A stretch of 64,000 nt of DNA from Acetobacter fallax (GTDB taxonomy: Bacteria; Pseudomonadota; Alphaproteobacteria; Acetobacterales; Acetobacteraceae), in assembly GCF_011516735.1 (NCBI RefSeq), contig NZ_WOSX01000001.1, positions 124,001 through 188,000 of the forward strand. Direction: 5' to 3'. Under the pieces are notes generated by a model. It saw only the letters and a program-made list of their open reading frames with translations. It was not told the DNA's origin and made no database searches. A program made the position numbers and the translations under genes. How positions within the stretch are numbered: position 1 is the stretch's first letter; each line of letters starts with the position of its first letter. Shown here in pieces: positions 26,659 to 36,531 of this stretch.

Positions 26659-27008
26659 GCTCGCTTTCGACCCATGTGCTTGACCTTGTTTCCGGAAAAC
26701 CGGCTTACGGCATGGCTGTCACGCTCTGGCGAGGTGAGACAGTTCTGTTTTCGGGCGTCACCGGCGGGGACGGACGCTGTCCTGAACTGAAAGAGGTCGG
26801 TTCACTGGAAGCAGGAACTTACCGGCTGGAATTTGCCGTCGCCGCTTATTTTCGCACGCAGGGCGCGGCGCTGAGCGATCCGCCATTTCTGGACATGGTG
26901 CCTCTGGTGTTCGGCATCGCAGATCCTGTGGATGGAGGCGCTGGCGGACACTATCATGTGCCCCTGCTGGTATCACCCTTTGGGTTTTCAACCTATCGCG
27001 GCAGCTAA
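26655..27008 (+). CDS. hiuH: 5-hydroxyisourate hydrolase (transthyretin-like)
   Basis: 117 aa. Hydrolyses 5-hydroxyisourate to OHCU. It has the diagnostic N-terminal STHVLD, the internal HYHVPLLVSP and the C-terminal YRGS of the enzyme form rather than transthyretin. There is no signal peptide, so it is cytoplasmic, in line with cytoplasmic UraD and PuuE. Last gene of the cluster; no terminator hairpin is visible in the 47 bp before the convergent DUF4112 gene. Confidence 0.96.
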   Translation: MSSLSTHVLDLVSGKPAYGMAVTLWRGETVLFSGVTGGDGRCPELKEVGSLEAGTYRLEFAVAAYFRTQGAALSDPPFLDMVPLVFGIADPVDGGAGGHYHVPLLVSPFGFSTYRGS

Positions 27009-27055
27009 AGACAAAACGCGCTCATCTGATCACGTCAGGTTGCCGGAACAATGAA

Positions 27056-27448
27056 TCAGAGCAATTTACCGTTCAGATAATCTTCCAGCAATGCCACATT
27101 CCGAAGGTTGGCTTTGAACGCGGCATCAATGAGATCTCCCACCAAAGGGACAAAATCGATTGCAGCTTCGAGCGCGACGTTGACCAGCATCCGCACCAGA
27201 ACAGACATTGGGGCACCCATTCTGCGGGCTTCCCATACAATATAAAGCGACACCAGGGTCATGATGACGGTGCCTCCGCCGGGAACAAGGCCGATCACAG
27301 CGTCCAGGCCCAGACGGAATTTTGTTCCCGGAAGCCTGAACGAAGCGTCCAGCAGCCAGGCAAGCCGTTTAAGACGCTCAAGCCGTTCCCTCAGGGTTTG
27401 GCCGAAAGGTAGAAGGACATCACCCGAAAAGGTCTGGTTCATTGTCAT
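27056..27448 (-). CDS. DUF4112 membrane protein
   Basis: About 130 aa. Contains the DUF4112 pattern LAWLLDASFRLPGTKFRLGLDAVIGLVPGGG followed by hydrophobic segments and DFVPLVGDLIDAAFKANLRN. Predicted inner-membrane protein of unknown function. The frame starts at 27484; ATG 27448 or 27442 fits the family length better and no start has a clear Shine-Dalgarno. Confidence 0.83.
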   Translation of the reverse strand: MTMNQTFSGDVLLPFGQTLRERLERLKRLAWLLDASFRLPGTKFRLGLDAVIGLVPGGGTVIMTLVSLYIVWEARRMGAPMSVLVRMLVNVALEAAIDFVPLVGDLIDAAFKANLRNVALLEDYLNGKLL

Positions 27449-27617
27449 GGTGTACCAGATTGGAAGACAGAAGCGTTTGTGCAAGAGGGCAGATTATTCT
27501 GCAATGCAGGAAGAGCAGGCCATGGGCAAACAAAGCACAATCCTGTATGCGGCCCGGAGTGGTTACACAGTCTGACGCTCTGACCGGGTAACTGTTCACT
27601 TTCAGACCCGCCCGGCC

Positions 27618-28310
27618 ATGACCATTCCAGATTCCGTTCTTATTGCTCGCGACAGCTTTCTGCTGGCTTTCCCGGCGTTGTTTTCCATTGTGAACCCGCT
27701 GGGCGCTTCGATCATCTTCCTTCAGGCGGCTGGCGCGCATACACCCACGGAACGCGCCGTGCTTGCGCGGACTGTCGCTGCCTATTCGTTCATTCTTCTC
27801 GTTGTTTCTATCTGGGCAGGTAGTGTGGTCCTGGCATTTTTTGGTGTCTCGGTAAACGCACTTCGCGTCTCTGGCGGTCTCGTTGTTGCTGTGCGTGCCT
27901 GGACCATGTTGCAAAGCCCTGAAGTCAGTGAGCAGAAGCGACAGAAGCAGGTCATTCAGGACGGCCAGCCTGTCATGTCGCCTCACTGGAACGACATTGC
28001 TTTCTTTCCGCTGACAATGCCTTTTACGGTTGGTCCCGGCTCAATCTCAGTTGCGATCGCGCTCAGTTCAGGTGAAAGCGGCAGACATTTTTTCGCCTAT
28101 GAAGGCGGGATGTCTGTCGCTGCCGCTGCCGTGTCTGTCATCGTCTGGATTGCCTATGCCTACGCGGAGCGTCTGACTGCGATGCTTGGTGTCACGGGCA
28201 CGCGCATTCTCAGCCGCCTCGCCGCACTCATTCTGCTCACCATCGGCGTGCAGATCCTGGCAGGTGGCATTCTGGGATTTGCAACCGGATTTTATCGCTC
28301 GTTACACTAA
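27618..28310 (+). CDS. MarC family integral membrane protein
   Basis: 230 aa with six predicted helices. N-terminal AFPALFSIVNPLGASIIFLQ and the central ALRVSGGLVVAVRAWTML and FFPLTMPFTVGPGSISVAI match MarC/UPF0056. Despite the name, no resistance role is established for the family. Isolated gene, convergent to the UDG-family gene with 5 bp between. Confidence 0.92.
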   Translation: MTIPDSVLIARDSFLLAFPALFSIVNPLGASIIFLQAAGAHTPTERAVLARTVAAYSFILLVVSIWAGSVVLAFFGVSVNALRVSGGLVVAVRAWTMLQSPEVSEQKRQKQVIQDGQPVMSPHWNDIAFFPLTMPFTVGPGSISVAIALSSGESGRHFFAYEGGMSVAAAAVSVIVWIAYAYAERLTAMLGVTGTRILSRLAALILLTIGVQILAGGILGFATGFYRSLH

Positions 28311-28315
28311 ACACG

Positions 28316-28900
28316 TTAGTTCTCAATCGCCCGTGCCACTTCACGACGCAATGTCGGCAGAACGTCTTCGGCAAACCACGGTGACTGTCTTTCCCACGCT
28401 CCTGTTCGCCATGAAGGATGCGGGAGCGGGAAGTAACGCGGCAGATAGTGCCGGAAATCCAGAACCCGTTCAGACACTTTCCCCGGACCGAGCACAGCGT
28501 TCTGAGCATAGGAGCCGACGAGAAGTGTCAGTCTGACATCTGTGAGTTCCGCCAGAACTTTCCCCCGCCATAAAGGCGCGCATTCGGGGCGCGGGGGACA
28601 GTCGCCACCTCGCGCCAGGCGTCCTGGATAACAAAAACCCATGGGGACAAGAGCGACACGTTCGGTATCGTAGAATGTTTCCCTGTCCATTCCGAGCCAG
28701 GATCGAAGCCGGTCCCCTGATGCATCATTAAAAGAAATGCCTGTCTCATGAACTTTTGTGCCCGGAGCCTGGCTGGCGATCAGGAGGCGGGCACGCGGTG
28801 AGACATGAAGGACGGGACGCGGTCCAAGAGGCAAATGAGTGGCACAGACTGTACAGTTGCTTATCTGTGAGACCAGTTGCGCAAGCGTCTCGTCGCTCAA
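28316..28900 (-). CDS. Uracil-DNA-glycosylase-superfamily protein
   Basis: 194 aa. The N-terminal CTVCATHLPLG and LLIASQAPGTKVHETG correspond to motif A of the small UDG-like family, and LPHPSWRTG matches the C-terminal motif (HPS). The start is a TTG whose last two bases lie in the sirtuin stop codon (TTGA), so translation is coupled. The specific base removed, or whether it still cleaves, is not certain; the superfamily includes poorly studied members. Confidence 0.82.
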   Translation of the reverse strand: MSDETLAQLVSQISNCTVCATHLPLGPRPVLHVSPRARLLIASQAPGTKVHETGISFNDASGDRLRSWLGMDRETFYDTERVALVPMGFCYPGRLARGGDCPPRPECAPLWRGKVLAELTDVRLTLLVGSYAQNAVLGPGKVSERVLDFRHYLPRYFPLPHPSWRTGAWERQSPWFAEDVLPTLRREVARAIEN

Positions 28901-29607
28901 AGGAGATTTTCCGCGAGATAGTCTCTGACGAAACGAGGAACGATGGTTGTCGCTTCGCCATAGGATACCTCGTCGAACAACCCGGCATTTCCGGATGGGA
29001 CGAGGTTCAGTTCAACTGTTCTGGCCTGCCCGGACACTTCGTCGACAAATCCGGCTGCCGGATAAACTGTTGCCGAGGTGCCGATTGCTACGAAAACCTC
29101 ACATCGCTCCAGAGCACGCTGAATGCGTTCCATGTGGAGAGGCAATTCACCGAACCACACCACATCGGGACGGAGGTGAGGCTGTCCACAGGCAGGGCAG
29201 GGGGTGTTCCGTTGGCAGTCAGTTGCCCAGAGCGGCGTCGCACCGCAATTCAGGCAGCGAAGACGGAGGAGTTCTCCGTGAATGTGAACGAGGTTTTCCG
29301 AGCCGGCGCGTTCGTGCAGGTCGTCGATATTCTGGGTGATGAGGAGGAAGGCGTCATCGGTCATATTGCCGTATGCTGCTTCGAGATCGGCGAGAGCGCG
29401 ATGAGCGGCATTCGGTTCTGCTGTTGACAGTTCGCGTCGGCGCTTGTTGTAAAAATCGTCGACGGTGTCAGGGTCACGGGCGAAGCCTTCGGGTGTACAG
29501 ACATCTTCGAGGCGAATCCGGGACCAGATGCCACCTTCATCGCGGAATGTGTCCAGTCCCGATTCCCGGCTGATTCCGGCTCCGGTGAGAATGACCATTC
29601 GTTCCAT
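28897..29607 (-). CDS. cobB: NAD-dependent protein deacylase (sirtuin)
   Basis: 236 aa. NAD-binding GAGISRESGLDTFRD, catalytic TQNIDDLHERAG...HIHGE and the zinc-ribbon CLNC...CPAC are all present. The FYNKRRREL segment resembles the Tyr-x-x-Arg motif of class III sirtuins, so it may remove succinyl as well as acetyl groups. ATG 29607 with AGGAGA upstream is chosen over the longer frame to 29703. Overlaps the UDG-family gene by 3 bp. Confidence 0.93.
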   Translation of the reverse strand: MERMVILTGAGISRESGLDTFRDEGGIWSRIRLEDVCTPEGFARDPDTVDDFYNKRRRELSTAEPNAAHRALADLEAAYGNMTDDAFLLITQNIDDLHERAGSENLVHIHGELLRLRCLNCGATPLWATDCQRNTPCPACGQPHLRPDVVWFGELPLHMERIQRALERCEVFVAIGTSATVYPAAGFVDEVSGQARTVELNLVPSGNAGLFDEVSYGEATTIVPRFVRDYLAENLL

Positions 29608-29888
29608 CCGGGTCTCCTGTTCTGATTGACGGTATATGGGGATGAATGACGGGCAGAATAGTTGTTCAGGATTTAAAAAGAGAGTGATGTCGCCGGCAGG
29701 CATGCGGGCAGCGGATAGATGTGGTTGTTACGGGCCGTGAAAGCCAGCAGTAAAACACGGTGATCTGCGGCTGACGGCATGCAGATTACGGGTCAGCAGT
29801 TCAGTGATAAAGTTCATTGTTCTGCGACGGTATTTGCAGCATGAGGACACGAACGAAAATTCATTCTTATTTGTCAGCGGATCTTCAT

Positions 29889-30914
29889 ATGTCAGAGCAC
29901 ACTCCCATTGGTCTTGATGACAGGACCACCCTCATCAGGGCGCTGACCCATTCCGGAAATTTTCACGTCGACGAGACGCTGGGATATGTCATTCTGCATT
30001 ATGCACTTGCGCCCCAAGGTGATCTGAAAAGCCGCATTCTGGGGGATACACCCGGTGATCGGCTGGAGTTCACCCGCACAAGATCACCGGAGCGCATTAA
30101 GACGGCGGACGTCGTGTTTGATGTCGGGGGAGAATATGAACCCGCCAGAGGACGCTATGATCACCACATGAAGGACAAGCCGCTCCGCGACGATGGCACG
30201 CCCTATAGCGCGGCCGGATTGTTATGGAAGGATTATGGTTCCGCCGCGATCCGCAATATTCTTAAGACACCTGTGGACGAAAAGACGATCACGGCGATCT
30301 GGCAGGCCATTGATAAATCATTGATTCTTCCGATTGACCAGGATGACAATGGTGTCGTGAAGATGGGGAGACTATCCCTCGCCGATATTGTGTCGGCCTG
30401 CAGTCCGGCGTGGGATACCGCCGAGTTGTATGGCGCCGGGGAAGCCCGAACGAGAGAAGCGCTGGGCTTTGCGAACGCGGCGACTGCTGTCGCGTCTCAT
30501 CTGGTCAATACGGTCGATCGCGTCCGGGCCAGTCTGAAGGCGGCGGACAGGGTACTCGCGGCCTGGAAGGAAGCTCCCGACAAACGCATTCTTGTCATGG
30601 AAACAGGAATGCCCACCGAGAAGGTGATCTTTGAGCATGACCTTCCGGTCGTCTATGTGGTGTCTCCGGCCGGGAGCACCGGACAATGGAATGTAAAGGC
30701 CATTCCGCCGGAGCGGGGTGATTTCGGTCAGCGCGTCTCGTTGCCCGAAGCCTGGCGAGGTCTTGACGGGCAGGCACTTGCTGAGGCGTGCGGTGTTCCG
30801 GATGCCGTTTTCGCTCATCCGGCGCGCTTTATCTGTGGTGCAGGAAGCCGGGACGGTGCGATAAAAATGGCTCAGCTGGCACTGGAGATTGATGAGTCTT
30901 TAAAACAGGCATGA
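29889..30914 (+). CDS. MYG1 family protein (DHH-like phosphoesterase)
   Basis: 341 aa from ATG 29889. The N-terminal HSGNFHVDETLGYVIL, FDVGGEY and RYDHHMKD are the DHH-like metal motifs of MYG1/UPF0160 proteins; the C-terminal half (FAHPARFICGAGSRDGAIKMA) matches as well. Eukaryotic MYG1 is a 3'-5' RNA exonuclease; bacterial function is mostly untested. Earlier in-frame ATG codons (29817, 29841) precede the conserved start and are less likely. Confidence 0.9.
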   Translation: MSEHTPIGLDDRTTLIRALTHSGNFHVDETLGYVILHYALAPQGDLKSRILGDTPGDRLEFTRTRSPERIKTADVVFDVGGEYEPARGRYDHHMKDKPLRDDGTPYSAAGLLWKDYGSAAIRNILKTPVDEKTITAIWQAIDKSLILPIDQDDNGVVKMGRLSLADIVSACSPAWDTAELYGAGEARTREALGFANAATAVASHLVNTVDRVRASLKAADRVLAAWKEAPDKRILVMETGMPTEKVIFEHDLPVVYVVSPAGSTGQWNVKAIPPERGDFGQRVSLPEAWRGLDGQALAEACGVPDAVFAHPARFICGAGSRDGAIKMAQLALEIDESLKQA

Positions 30915-30928
30915 CCTGTTGCAGAAAT

Positions 30929-30955
30929 TGCCGGGTGCTTCCTCGCGGCCCGGCA
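30929..30955 (+). terminator. Hairpin after MYG1 gene
   Basis: TGCCGGG/CCCGGCA 7-bp stem with a 13-nt loop, 15 nt after the MYG1 stop. No T-tract follows, so factor-independent termination is doubtful. Confidence 0.35.
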
Positions 30956-31073
30956 TGGGGAGTGGAAAGACCTTCGTTCACTTCTGAAGACCAGACGGTC
31001 AGAACCCATAAGGGAATATCCTGACTACATTTCCGTAAAAAATCAGCCGGGCAGCTATAATGTCCGAAACGAT

Positions 31074-31107
31074 GAACCCGGAGCGTGCCATGGCATACCC
31101 CGGGTTC
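31074..31107. terminator. Hairpin between convergent MYG1 and cysNC
   Basis: GAACCCGG/CCGGGTTC perfect 8-bp stem whose loop contains the palindrome TGCCATGGCA. It lies 55 bp beyond the cysNC stop in the space between two convergent genes, where a bidirectional terminator is expected. Lacks clear T runs. Confidence 0.4.
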
Positions 31108-31161
31108 AGGCTGAAACGATTGGGTCCTGCCAGACGGTCGTTCGGATCGGATATTATATTA

Positions 31162-33048
31162 TCAGCGAATTTTTCTGAGAATGTAGTCCGTGAGTGTTAC
31201 AGCATTCTGCTCCGCATTCGACTTATCAGCTATAATGTGCAGATCCGGCTTCGCAGGTGCTTCATACGGTGCGCTGATTCCGGTAAAATTTTCAATTTTC
31301 CCTTCACGGGCAGCACGATAGAGCCCCTTTGAATCACGTTCCTCACAGGTTGCCAGGCTGGTATCGACAAATACTTCATCAAACGCCACACCAGCGATCC
31401 TGCGTGCAAGACCGCGATCAGCTTCAAGCGGCGAGATCAGGGCAACAATGACGACCTGACCTGTCTGTGCAAGAATTCTGGCGACTTCAGCGGCACGGCG
31501 AACGTTTTCGTGCCGGTCAGCTTCGGTGAAACCGAGATCACTGCACAGCCCCATACGGAGAGTATCGCCATCAAGCACGCAGGCATCGATGCCATCGGCC
31601 CAGAGCTTCCGTTCGGCAAGACGAGCGATCGTGCTCTTACCGGCACCGGAAAGACCGGTGAGCCAGATAACGCGGGCTTTATGTCCTTTGCCCCGGGCGC
31701 GCTCGCTGCCGCTGACTTCGCCACCGGATGGATGGATGGCGTGGCTGCCTGCGGCGAGCGTTGCCGGACCGAGGAGCGGAGCCCCGCCCACGATACGCTG
31801 ATTGCGATCGACAAGAACACCGCGTCCGTCCGATGTGCCCGGAGAGAACGGGTCGAACAGGATGGCTTCACCGGCAACGAGGGTGATTTCCGCGAAGCCT
31901 TCGGGCGGAACCTCGTCGGACTGCTGCGTGGTCAGGTCATCAAGGCGAACGACTGAGTCGATCGAGGCGACGGTGACCTGGTGTTCGGCGGTGGCGAGGC
32001 GCAGGCGGAAGGTTTCGCCAACCCGGAGGGGTTCCTGACGGAGCCAGAAAAGGTTGGCGCGGATGCGGGCGGATTTCTCCGGAGCCTGGTGAGGAGCGAA
32101 AAGAAAGTCGCCGCGAGCGGGGATGACGTCGGGTTCGAGGACGAGGGCGACGGATTCACCAGCGCTGGCGTCCTTGCGTTCCGGGGCGCTCCAGCGTTCG
32201 ATGGCGGCGACGCGGGCGGTGCTGCCCTGGCTGCCGATGGTGAGTTCGTCACCGACGCGGAGGGTACCGCGTTCGATGCGCCCCACGACATAGCGTTTAT
32301 CGTCAAAACGGTAGACGTCCTGGACCGGGAGGCGGAACGGGAGGGTGGCGCGGATGTTCCCGTCCGGCACGGCTGCGAGGGCTTCGGTGAGGATCGGGCC
32401 CTTATACCACGGCGAGCGTTCGGAACGGCTGGCGATGTTGTCACCGTCGCGGGCAGAGGCCGGGACGAAAAGAGAGGGGGTCAGTTCGAGCTGGGTAAGC
32501 AGTTCGGTGACGGAATTTTCGACGGCACGGACTTTCTGCTCGTCGAAGTCGAGCAGATCGACTTTGTTGAGCAGCACAACGATGTGGCGGATGCCGATCA
32601 GGCGCAGAAGCATGGCATGACGGCGCGTTTGCTCCTGGGCGCCTTCATTGGCATCGACAACCAGTACAGCGGCGTCCGCATCGGCAGCTCCGGTAATCAT
32701 GTTGCGGAGAAACTGGCGGTGGCCGGGGGCGTCCACGATCACGAACTGGCGGTTGCCGAGACGAAAGGGGATACGGGTTGAATCGACCGTGACGCCCTGG
32801 TCGCGCTCGATCTGGAGGCTGTCGAGGAGGAAGCTCCACTCGATGGCGAGCCCGCGCTTCTTTGAGGATTCGAGGATCTGCGCGACCTTGCCGTCCTCAA
32901 GGTTGTTAGTGTCGTAGAGGAGGCGTCCGATCAGGGTGGATTTGCCGTGATCGACGTGGCCGACGATGACGATGGGGGTTGCGGATTCGAGAGCGACGTC
33001 ACGGTCGATCGGGTCGATGATGGTGGTGGCGGTCAATGTTTCGCTCAT
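31162..33048 (-). CDS. cysNC: Bifunctional sulfate adenylyltransferase large subunit / APS kinase
   Basis: 628 aa fusion. Residues about 1-430 are the CysN GTPase: P-loop [23 protein letters not shown], and NKVDLLD. Residues about 450-628 are CysC APS kinase with its own P-loop [15 protein letters not shown]. It activates sulfate to APS and phosphorylates APS to PAPS. cysD ends 17 bp upstream and cysH precedes that, forming a cysH-cysD-cysNC operon. Confidence 0.95.
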   Translation of the reverse strand: MSETLTATTIIDPIDRDVALESATPIVIVGHVDHGKSTLIGRLLYDTNNLEDGKVAQILESSKKRGLAIEWSFLLDSLQIERDQGVTVDSTRIPFRLGNRQFVIVDAPGHRQFLRNMITGAADADAAVLVVDANEGAQEQTRRHAMLLRLIGIRHIVVLLNKVDLLDFDEQKVRAVENSVTELLTQLELTPSLFVPASARDGDNIASRSERSPWYKGPILTEALAAVPDGNIRATLPFRLPVQDVYRFDDKRYVVGRIERGTLRVGDELTIGSQGSTARVAAIERWSAPERKDASAGESVALVLEPDVIPARGDFLFAPHQAPEKSARIRANLFWLRQEPLRVGETFRLRLATAEHQVTVASIDSVVRLDDLTTQQSDEVPPEGFAEITLVAGEAILFDPFSPGTSDGRGVLVDRNQRIVGGAPLLGPATLAAGSHAIHPSGGEVSGSERARGKGHKARVIWLTGLSGAGKSTIARLAERKLWADGIDACVLDGDTLRMGLCSDLGFTEADRHENVRRAAEVARILAQTGQVVIVALISPLEADRGLARRIAGVAFDEVFVDTSLATCEERDSKGLYRAAREGKIENFTGISAPYEAPAKPDLHIIADKSNAEQNAVTLTDYILRKIR

Positions 33049-33065
33049 GGGTTTGTTTTCACCCC

Positions 33066-33860
33066 TTACAGGTAGCCGGCGACACGCAGCCGCTCGAATG
33101 CATCTTCGGATTCGTGATCCATCGCACGACCGGCACGTTCGGATGTGCGGGTCGTCTCAAGTTCAGTGATGACTTCGGCGAGCGTCGAGGCATTACTTTC
33201 GATCGGAGAGGTGATGTCCTGATCACCGAGGGAGCGGTAACGCTTGCCATTTCTGGCGAAGTAAAGATCGACCAGCGGAATGCCTTCGCGCTCAACGTAA
33301 CGCCAGATATCGATTTCGCGCCAGGCCAGCAGCGGATGCACGCGGATATGGACACCATCCTCATGCGGAGTTGCGTATTGATCCCAGAACTCGGGCGGCT
33401 GGTTGCGGATGTCCCATTTATGGGAGGCACCACGCGGGCTGAAGACACGCTCTTTTGCACGGGTGCCCTGTTCGTCGCGGCGGATTCCGGCGATGACTCC
33501 CTGAAGTTTGTGCTTTTCGATCATGGCGGCGAGGCCGGCGGTTTTACGCGCGGCGGAACGGGCGGCCGGTGGCAGGGTGGGGTCCATTTCCTCGACAGGC
33601 GGACAGTATCCAAGCTGGAGATCCAGGTTCCACTTCTTTGTATATTCGTCGCGGAATTTATACATCTCCGGGAATTTTTTTTCAGTATCCACATGCATGA
33701 CGGGAAAAGGCACGCGACCGAGAAAGGCTTTGCGTGCCAGCCAGATCATGACGTTGGAATCCTTACCCAGCGACCATAGCATCGCCAGCGGTTTCAGCTT
33801 CCGATACGCCTCGCGGAGGATGAAGACGCTTTGCGCTTCGAGTTGATCGAGATGGTCCAT
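33066..33860 (-). CDS. cysD: Sulfate adenylyltransferase small subunit
   Basis: 264 aa, shorter than the about 300 aa E. coli protein. PP-loop-like ATP site [13 protein letters not shown], then [17 protein letters not shown] and [18 protein letters not shown] are diagnostic. Forms ATP sulfurylase with CysN. The C-terminal [18 protein letters not shown] and [17 protein letters not shown] are intact, so the protein is complete. Confidence 0.95.
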   Translation of the reverse strand: MDHLDQLEAQSVFILREAYRKLKPLAMLWSLGKDSNVMIWLARKAFLGRVPFPVMHVDTEKKFPEMYKFRDEYTKKWNLDLQLGYCPPVEEMDPTLPPAARSAARKTAGLAAMIEKHKLQGVIAGIRRDEQGTRAKERVFSPRGASHKWDIRNQPPEFWDQYATPHEDGVHIRVHPLLAWREIDIWRYVEREGIPLVDLYFARNGKRYRSLGDQDITSPIESNASTLAEVITELETTRTSERAGRAMDHESEDAFERLRVAGYL

Positions 33861-33898
33861 GGTGAGGAAAACCTTCCATTATCAGATCGGGCCTGTTC

Positions 33899-34600
33899 TC
33901 AGGTCGGCCGATGAATACCGCATTCAACCTTGGCCTGTCCTGCCCAGCGGCCAGCCCTCGGGTCATCATTTTCGTCGACAGGACGGGTGCAGGGCTCGCA
34001 GCCGATCGAAGGATAACCCTTCATGGCCAGCGGGTGGCGCGGCAGGTTGCGACGCTTCATCTCTGCGTCGATGTCTGCTGTTGTCCAGTCAGCCAGCGGA
34101 TTGATTTTAATACGCCCCTCTGCGTCCTGCTCCACAACGTCCATGCGCTGGCGCGTTGCTGCCTGCGAGCGTTTGCGTCCGGTCACGAGGGCAGCAAACG
34201 GCAATGTCGCCAGATCGAGCGGCTCAACCTTACGGAGTTTGCAGCAGGCATCGGGATCGAAGGCCCAGAGCTGTGACTGCGGATCACGCTGCGCAATCGC
34301 ATCAGGGGAGGGATGAATATCGCGAACGTTCGTCAGGCCAAGTGTTTTCGCCAGATCGCGACGATATTGAATCGTCTCCGGAAAATGCATTCCGGTTTCA
34401 AGAAACAGTACCGGAAGAGCAGGATCAATCTCGGTGACAAACGCCAGAAGCAGAGCCGATTCCGCGCCAAACGACGACAACACAGCCAGTTCACCGGGCA
34501 AAGCCATCACAGCAGCGCGCAAAACCGCATGGGCATCGCTGCCAGCGTTCCGGATCATCCCGATCTGCTGCGGAGAGACCATCATAATCAGCTGTTTCAC
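33899..34600 (-). CDS. cysH: Adenylylsulfate/phosphoadenylylsulfate reductase, Fe-S type
   Basis: 233 aa. SSFGAESALLL is the substrate loop, and the C-terminal ECGIH carries the catalytic Cys. It also has CC in DACCKLRKVEP and CxxC in GCEPCTRPV, the four cysteines binding a 4Fe-4S cluster in reductases that use APS directly. First gene of the cys operon. The GTG start at 34600 lacks a good Shine-Dalgarno; ATG 34585 is equally possible. Confidence 0.92.
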   Translation of the reverse strand: MKQLIMMVSPQQIGMIRNAGSDAHAVLRAAVMALPGELAVLSSFGAESALLLAFVTEIDPALPVLFLETGMHFPETIQYRRDLAKTLGLTNVRDIHPSPDAIAQRDPQSQLWAFDPDACCKLRKVEPLDLATLPFAALVTGRKRSQAATRQRMDVVEQDAEGRIKINPLADWTTADIDAEMKRRNLPRHPLAMKGYPSIGCEPCTRPVDENDDPRAGRWAGQAKVECGIHRPT

Positions 34601-34710
34601 CGAATGTTGTACGATAAGAAGATGTAATTCCCGGCCATCATGTAAGCTTTTAAGGCTGTCACATCAAGAGATGGACGATCTCCTGCCGTGTCGTTTTTGT
34701 GATTGATGTC

Positions 34711-34733
34711 GTAATTCACTATTGTTTATTGTG
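34711..34733. promoter_or_regulatory. Inverted repeat in the cysH/GST divergent region
   Basis: ATTCAC-TATTGTTTATT-GTGAAT lies in an AT-rich stretch (about 34690-34760) in the 262-bp divergent region. Spacing and AT content resemble a LysR-type (CysB-like) site, but no regulator gene is adjacent and the match is loose. Confidence 0.25.
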
Positions 34734-34760
34734 AATAAAATATGTCAGATATACTTTTAG

Positions 34761-35468
<708 letters not shown>

Positions 35469-35476
35469 TTCATTGT

Positions 35477-35517
35477 AAAGGAGGCGGAAGCCGCACCGGC
35501 GCTGCTTCCACCTTTCA
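35477..35517. terminator. Hairpin between GST and methyltransferase genes
   Basis: AAAGG..GGAAGC and GCTTCC..CCTTT form an interrupted stem of about 11 bp around a GC-rich loop, between two convergent genes. The A/T ends on both sides would suit termination in both directions. Confidence 0.4.
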
Positions 35518-35533
35518 GACTTTCTGCCAAGCG

Positions 35534-36424
35534 TCAGACCGGCTCGCCGCCGCCATCCAGTACATCTTGCATGGACGTGGTGAACTGACCAGGGGCAAGA
35601 GGTTGCGGCTGTGTTGGTGCGGGCGCCCAGGCGCTGAGCACAGCCGTATGCAGGGGTGTCGCTATGGTTCCGTCTTTGTCAGCATAACGCTCTTCCAGCA
35701 GCGAAAGCGCGGTGGGGAACAGAGATGCCGACGGTACCCGATGGTCACGTAGCATAACGGCACTGGTCTCACCAGCCGCGCGAAGATCCCGAAGCAGAGC
35801 AAGACCGGATCGATAGCGAATATCCATGGTTTCGGCATCGACGACGGGCAGAGCGAAGCCTGCACGCTGGAGCAATGAGGCGCAGTCTCGCAACGTCGGA
35901 AAAGGCGAGACACGTGGTGACACACCACTACTGAGCGCCAGTTCCGCCTCGGCGAGGCAGTCTCGCAGTCCGGACAGGGTCGGCAACACCGGAATGCTGG
36001 CAAGGAAAAGGCCATCCGGCTTCAGAATATGACGAATCTGCATCAGGGTGCCGGGCAAATCATTAACCCAGTGGAGAGAGAGACTGGCAATAACCAGATC
36101 AAAAGTCTGCGTGCCAAAGGGGAGGAATTCCTCGTCAGCGCAGACGGCCAGTGGCCCCGCGCGTCGGGCAAAGCCATAAGAAAGATCGCAGCTTACGGCA
36201 TCGATGCCACGTGCGCGCAGGCCTGGAAGCGTGGCGCCCCTTCCGCCGATGTCCAGAGCGAGGGAAAACGTTCGGGTCAGATCGTCCAGACGTTCAAGAA
36301 GCAGATCGGCTGCCTCATCAAAGATTCCGGAGACACTGCCGGGCATGGTTGCCGCCCGCTCACGGTGCAGCCTCACAGCCCGCCGGTCGAATGTGACGTG
36401 ATTATCCTGCATGATATGAAGCAT
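35534..36424 (-). CDS. SAM-dependent methyltransferase, BioC/NDUFAF5-like
   Basis: 296 aa. Starts MLHIMQDNHVTFDRRAVRLHRERAA, as in the alphaproteobacterial family related to BioC and mitochondrial NDUFAF5. Class I motifs are ALDIGGRGA, FDLVIASLSLHWVNDLPGTL and LKPDGLFLASI. NDUFAF5 hydroxylates a complex I arginine; BioC acts in biotin synthesis; neither role is proved here. GAGGCG before ATG 36424 supports this start; the open frame goes to 36526. Divergent from comF, a common alphaproteobacterial arrangement. Confidence 0.85.
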   Translation of the reverse strand: MLHIMQDNHVTFDRRAVRLHRERAATMPGSVSGIFDEAADLLLERLDDLTRTFSLALDIGGRGATLPGLRARGIDAVSCDLSYGFARRAGPLAVCADEEFLPFGTQTFDLVIASLSLHWVNDLPGTLMQIRHILKPDGLFLASIPVLPTLSGLRDCLAEAELALSSGVSPRVSPFPTLRDCASLLQRAGFALPVVDAETMDIRYRSGLALLRDLRAAGETSAVMLRDHRVPSASLFPTALSLLEERYADKDGTIATPLHTAVLSAWAPAPTQPQPLAPGQFTTSMQDVLDGGGEPV

Positions 36425-36531
36425 GTGCGCCCGCCTCGGCTGCATGCCAAGTGCGGCAGACACGACTGGCGTAAATGTGTCCGATCGAAATATGTCTGGC
36501 ATCAGGCAGCAGAACAGGCAGAGCATTGCAA

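Noticed and set aside
31981-32781. 266-codon plus-strand frame opposite cysNC, and similar antisense frames
   Set aside because: Produced by GC-rich third-position bias on the reverse strand of cysN; composition is Gly/Asp/Ala-rich with no domain.
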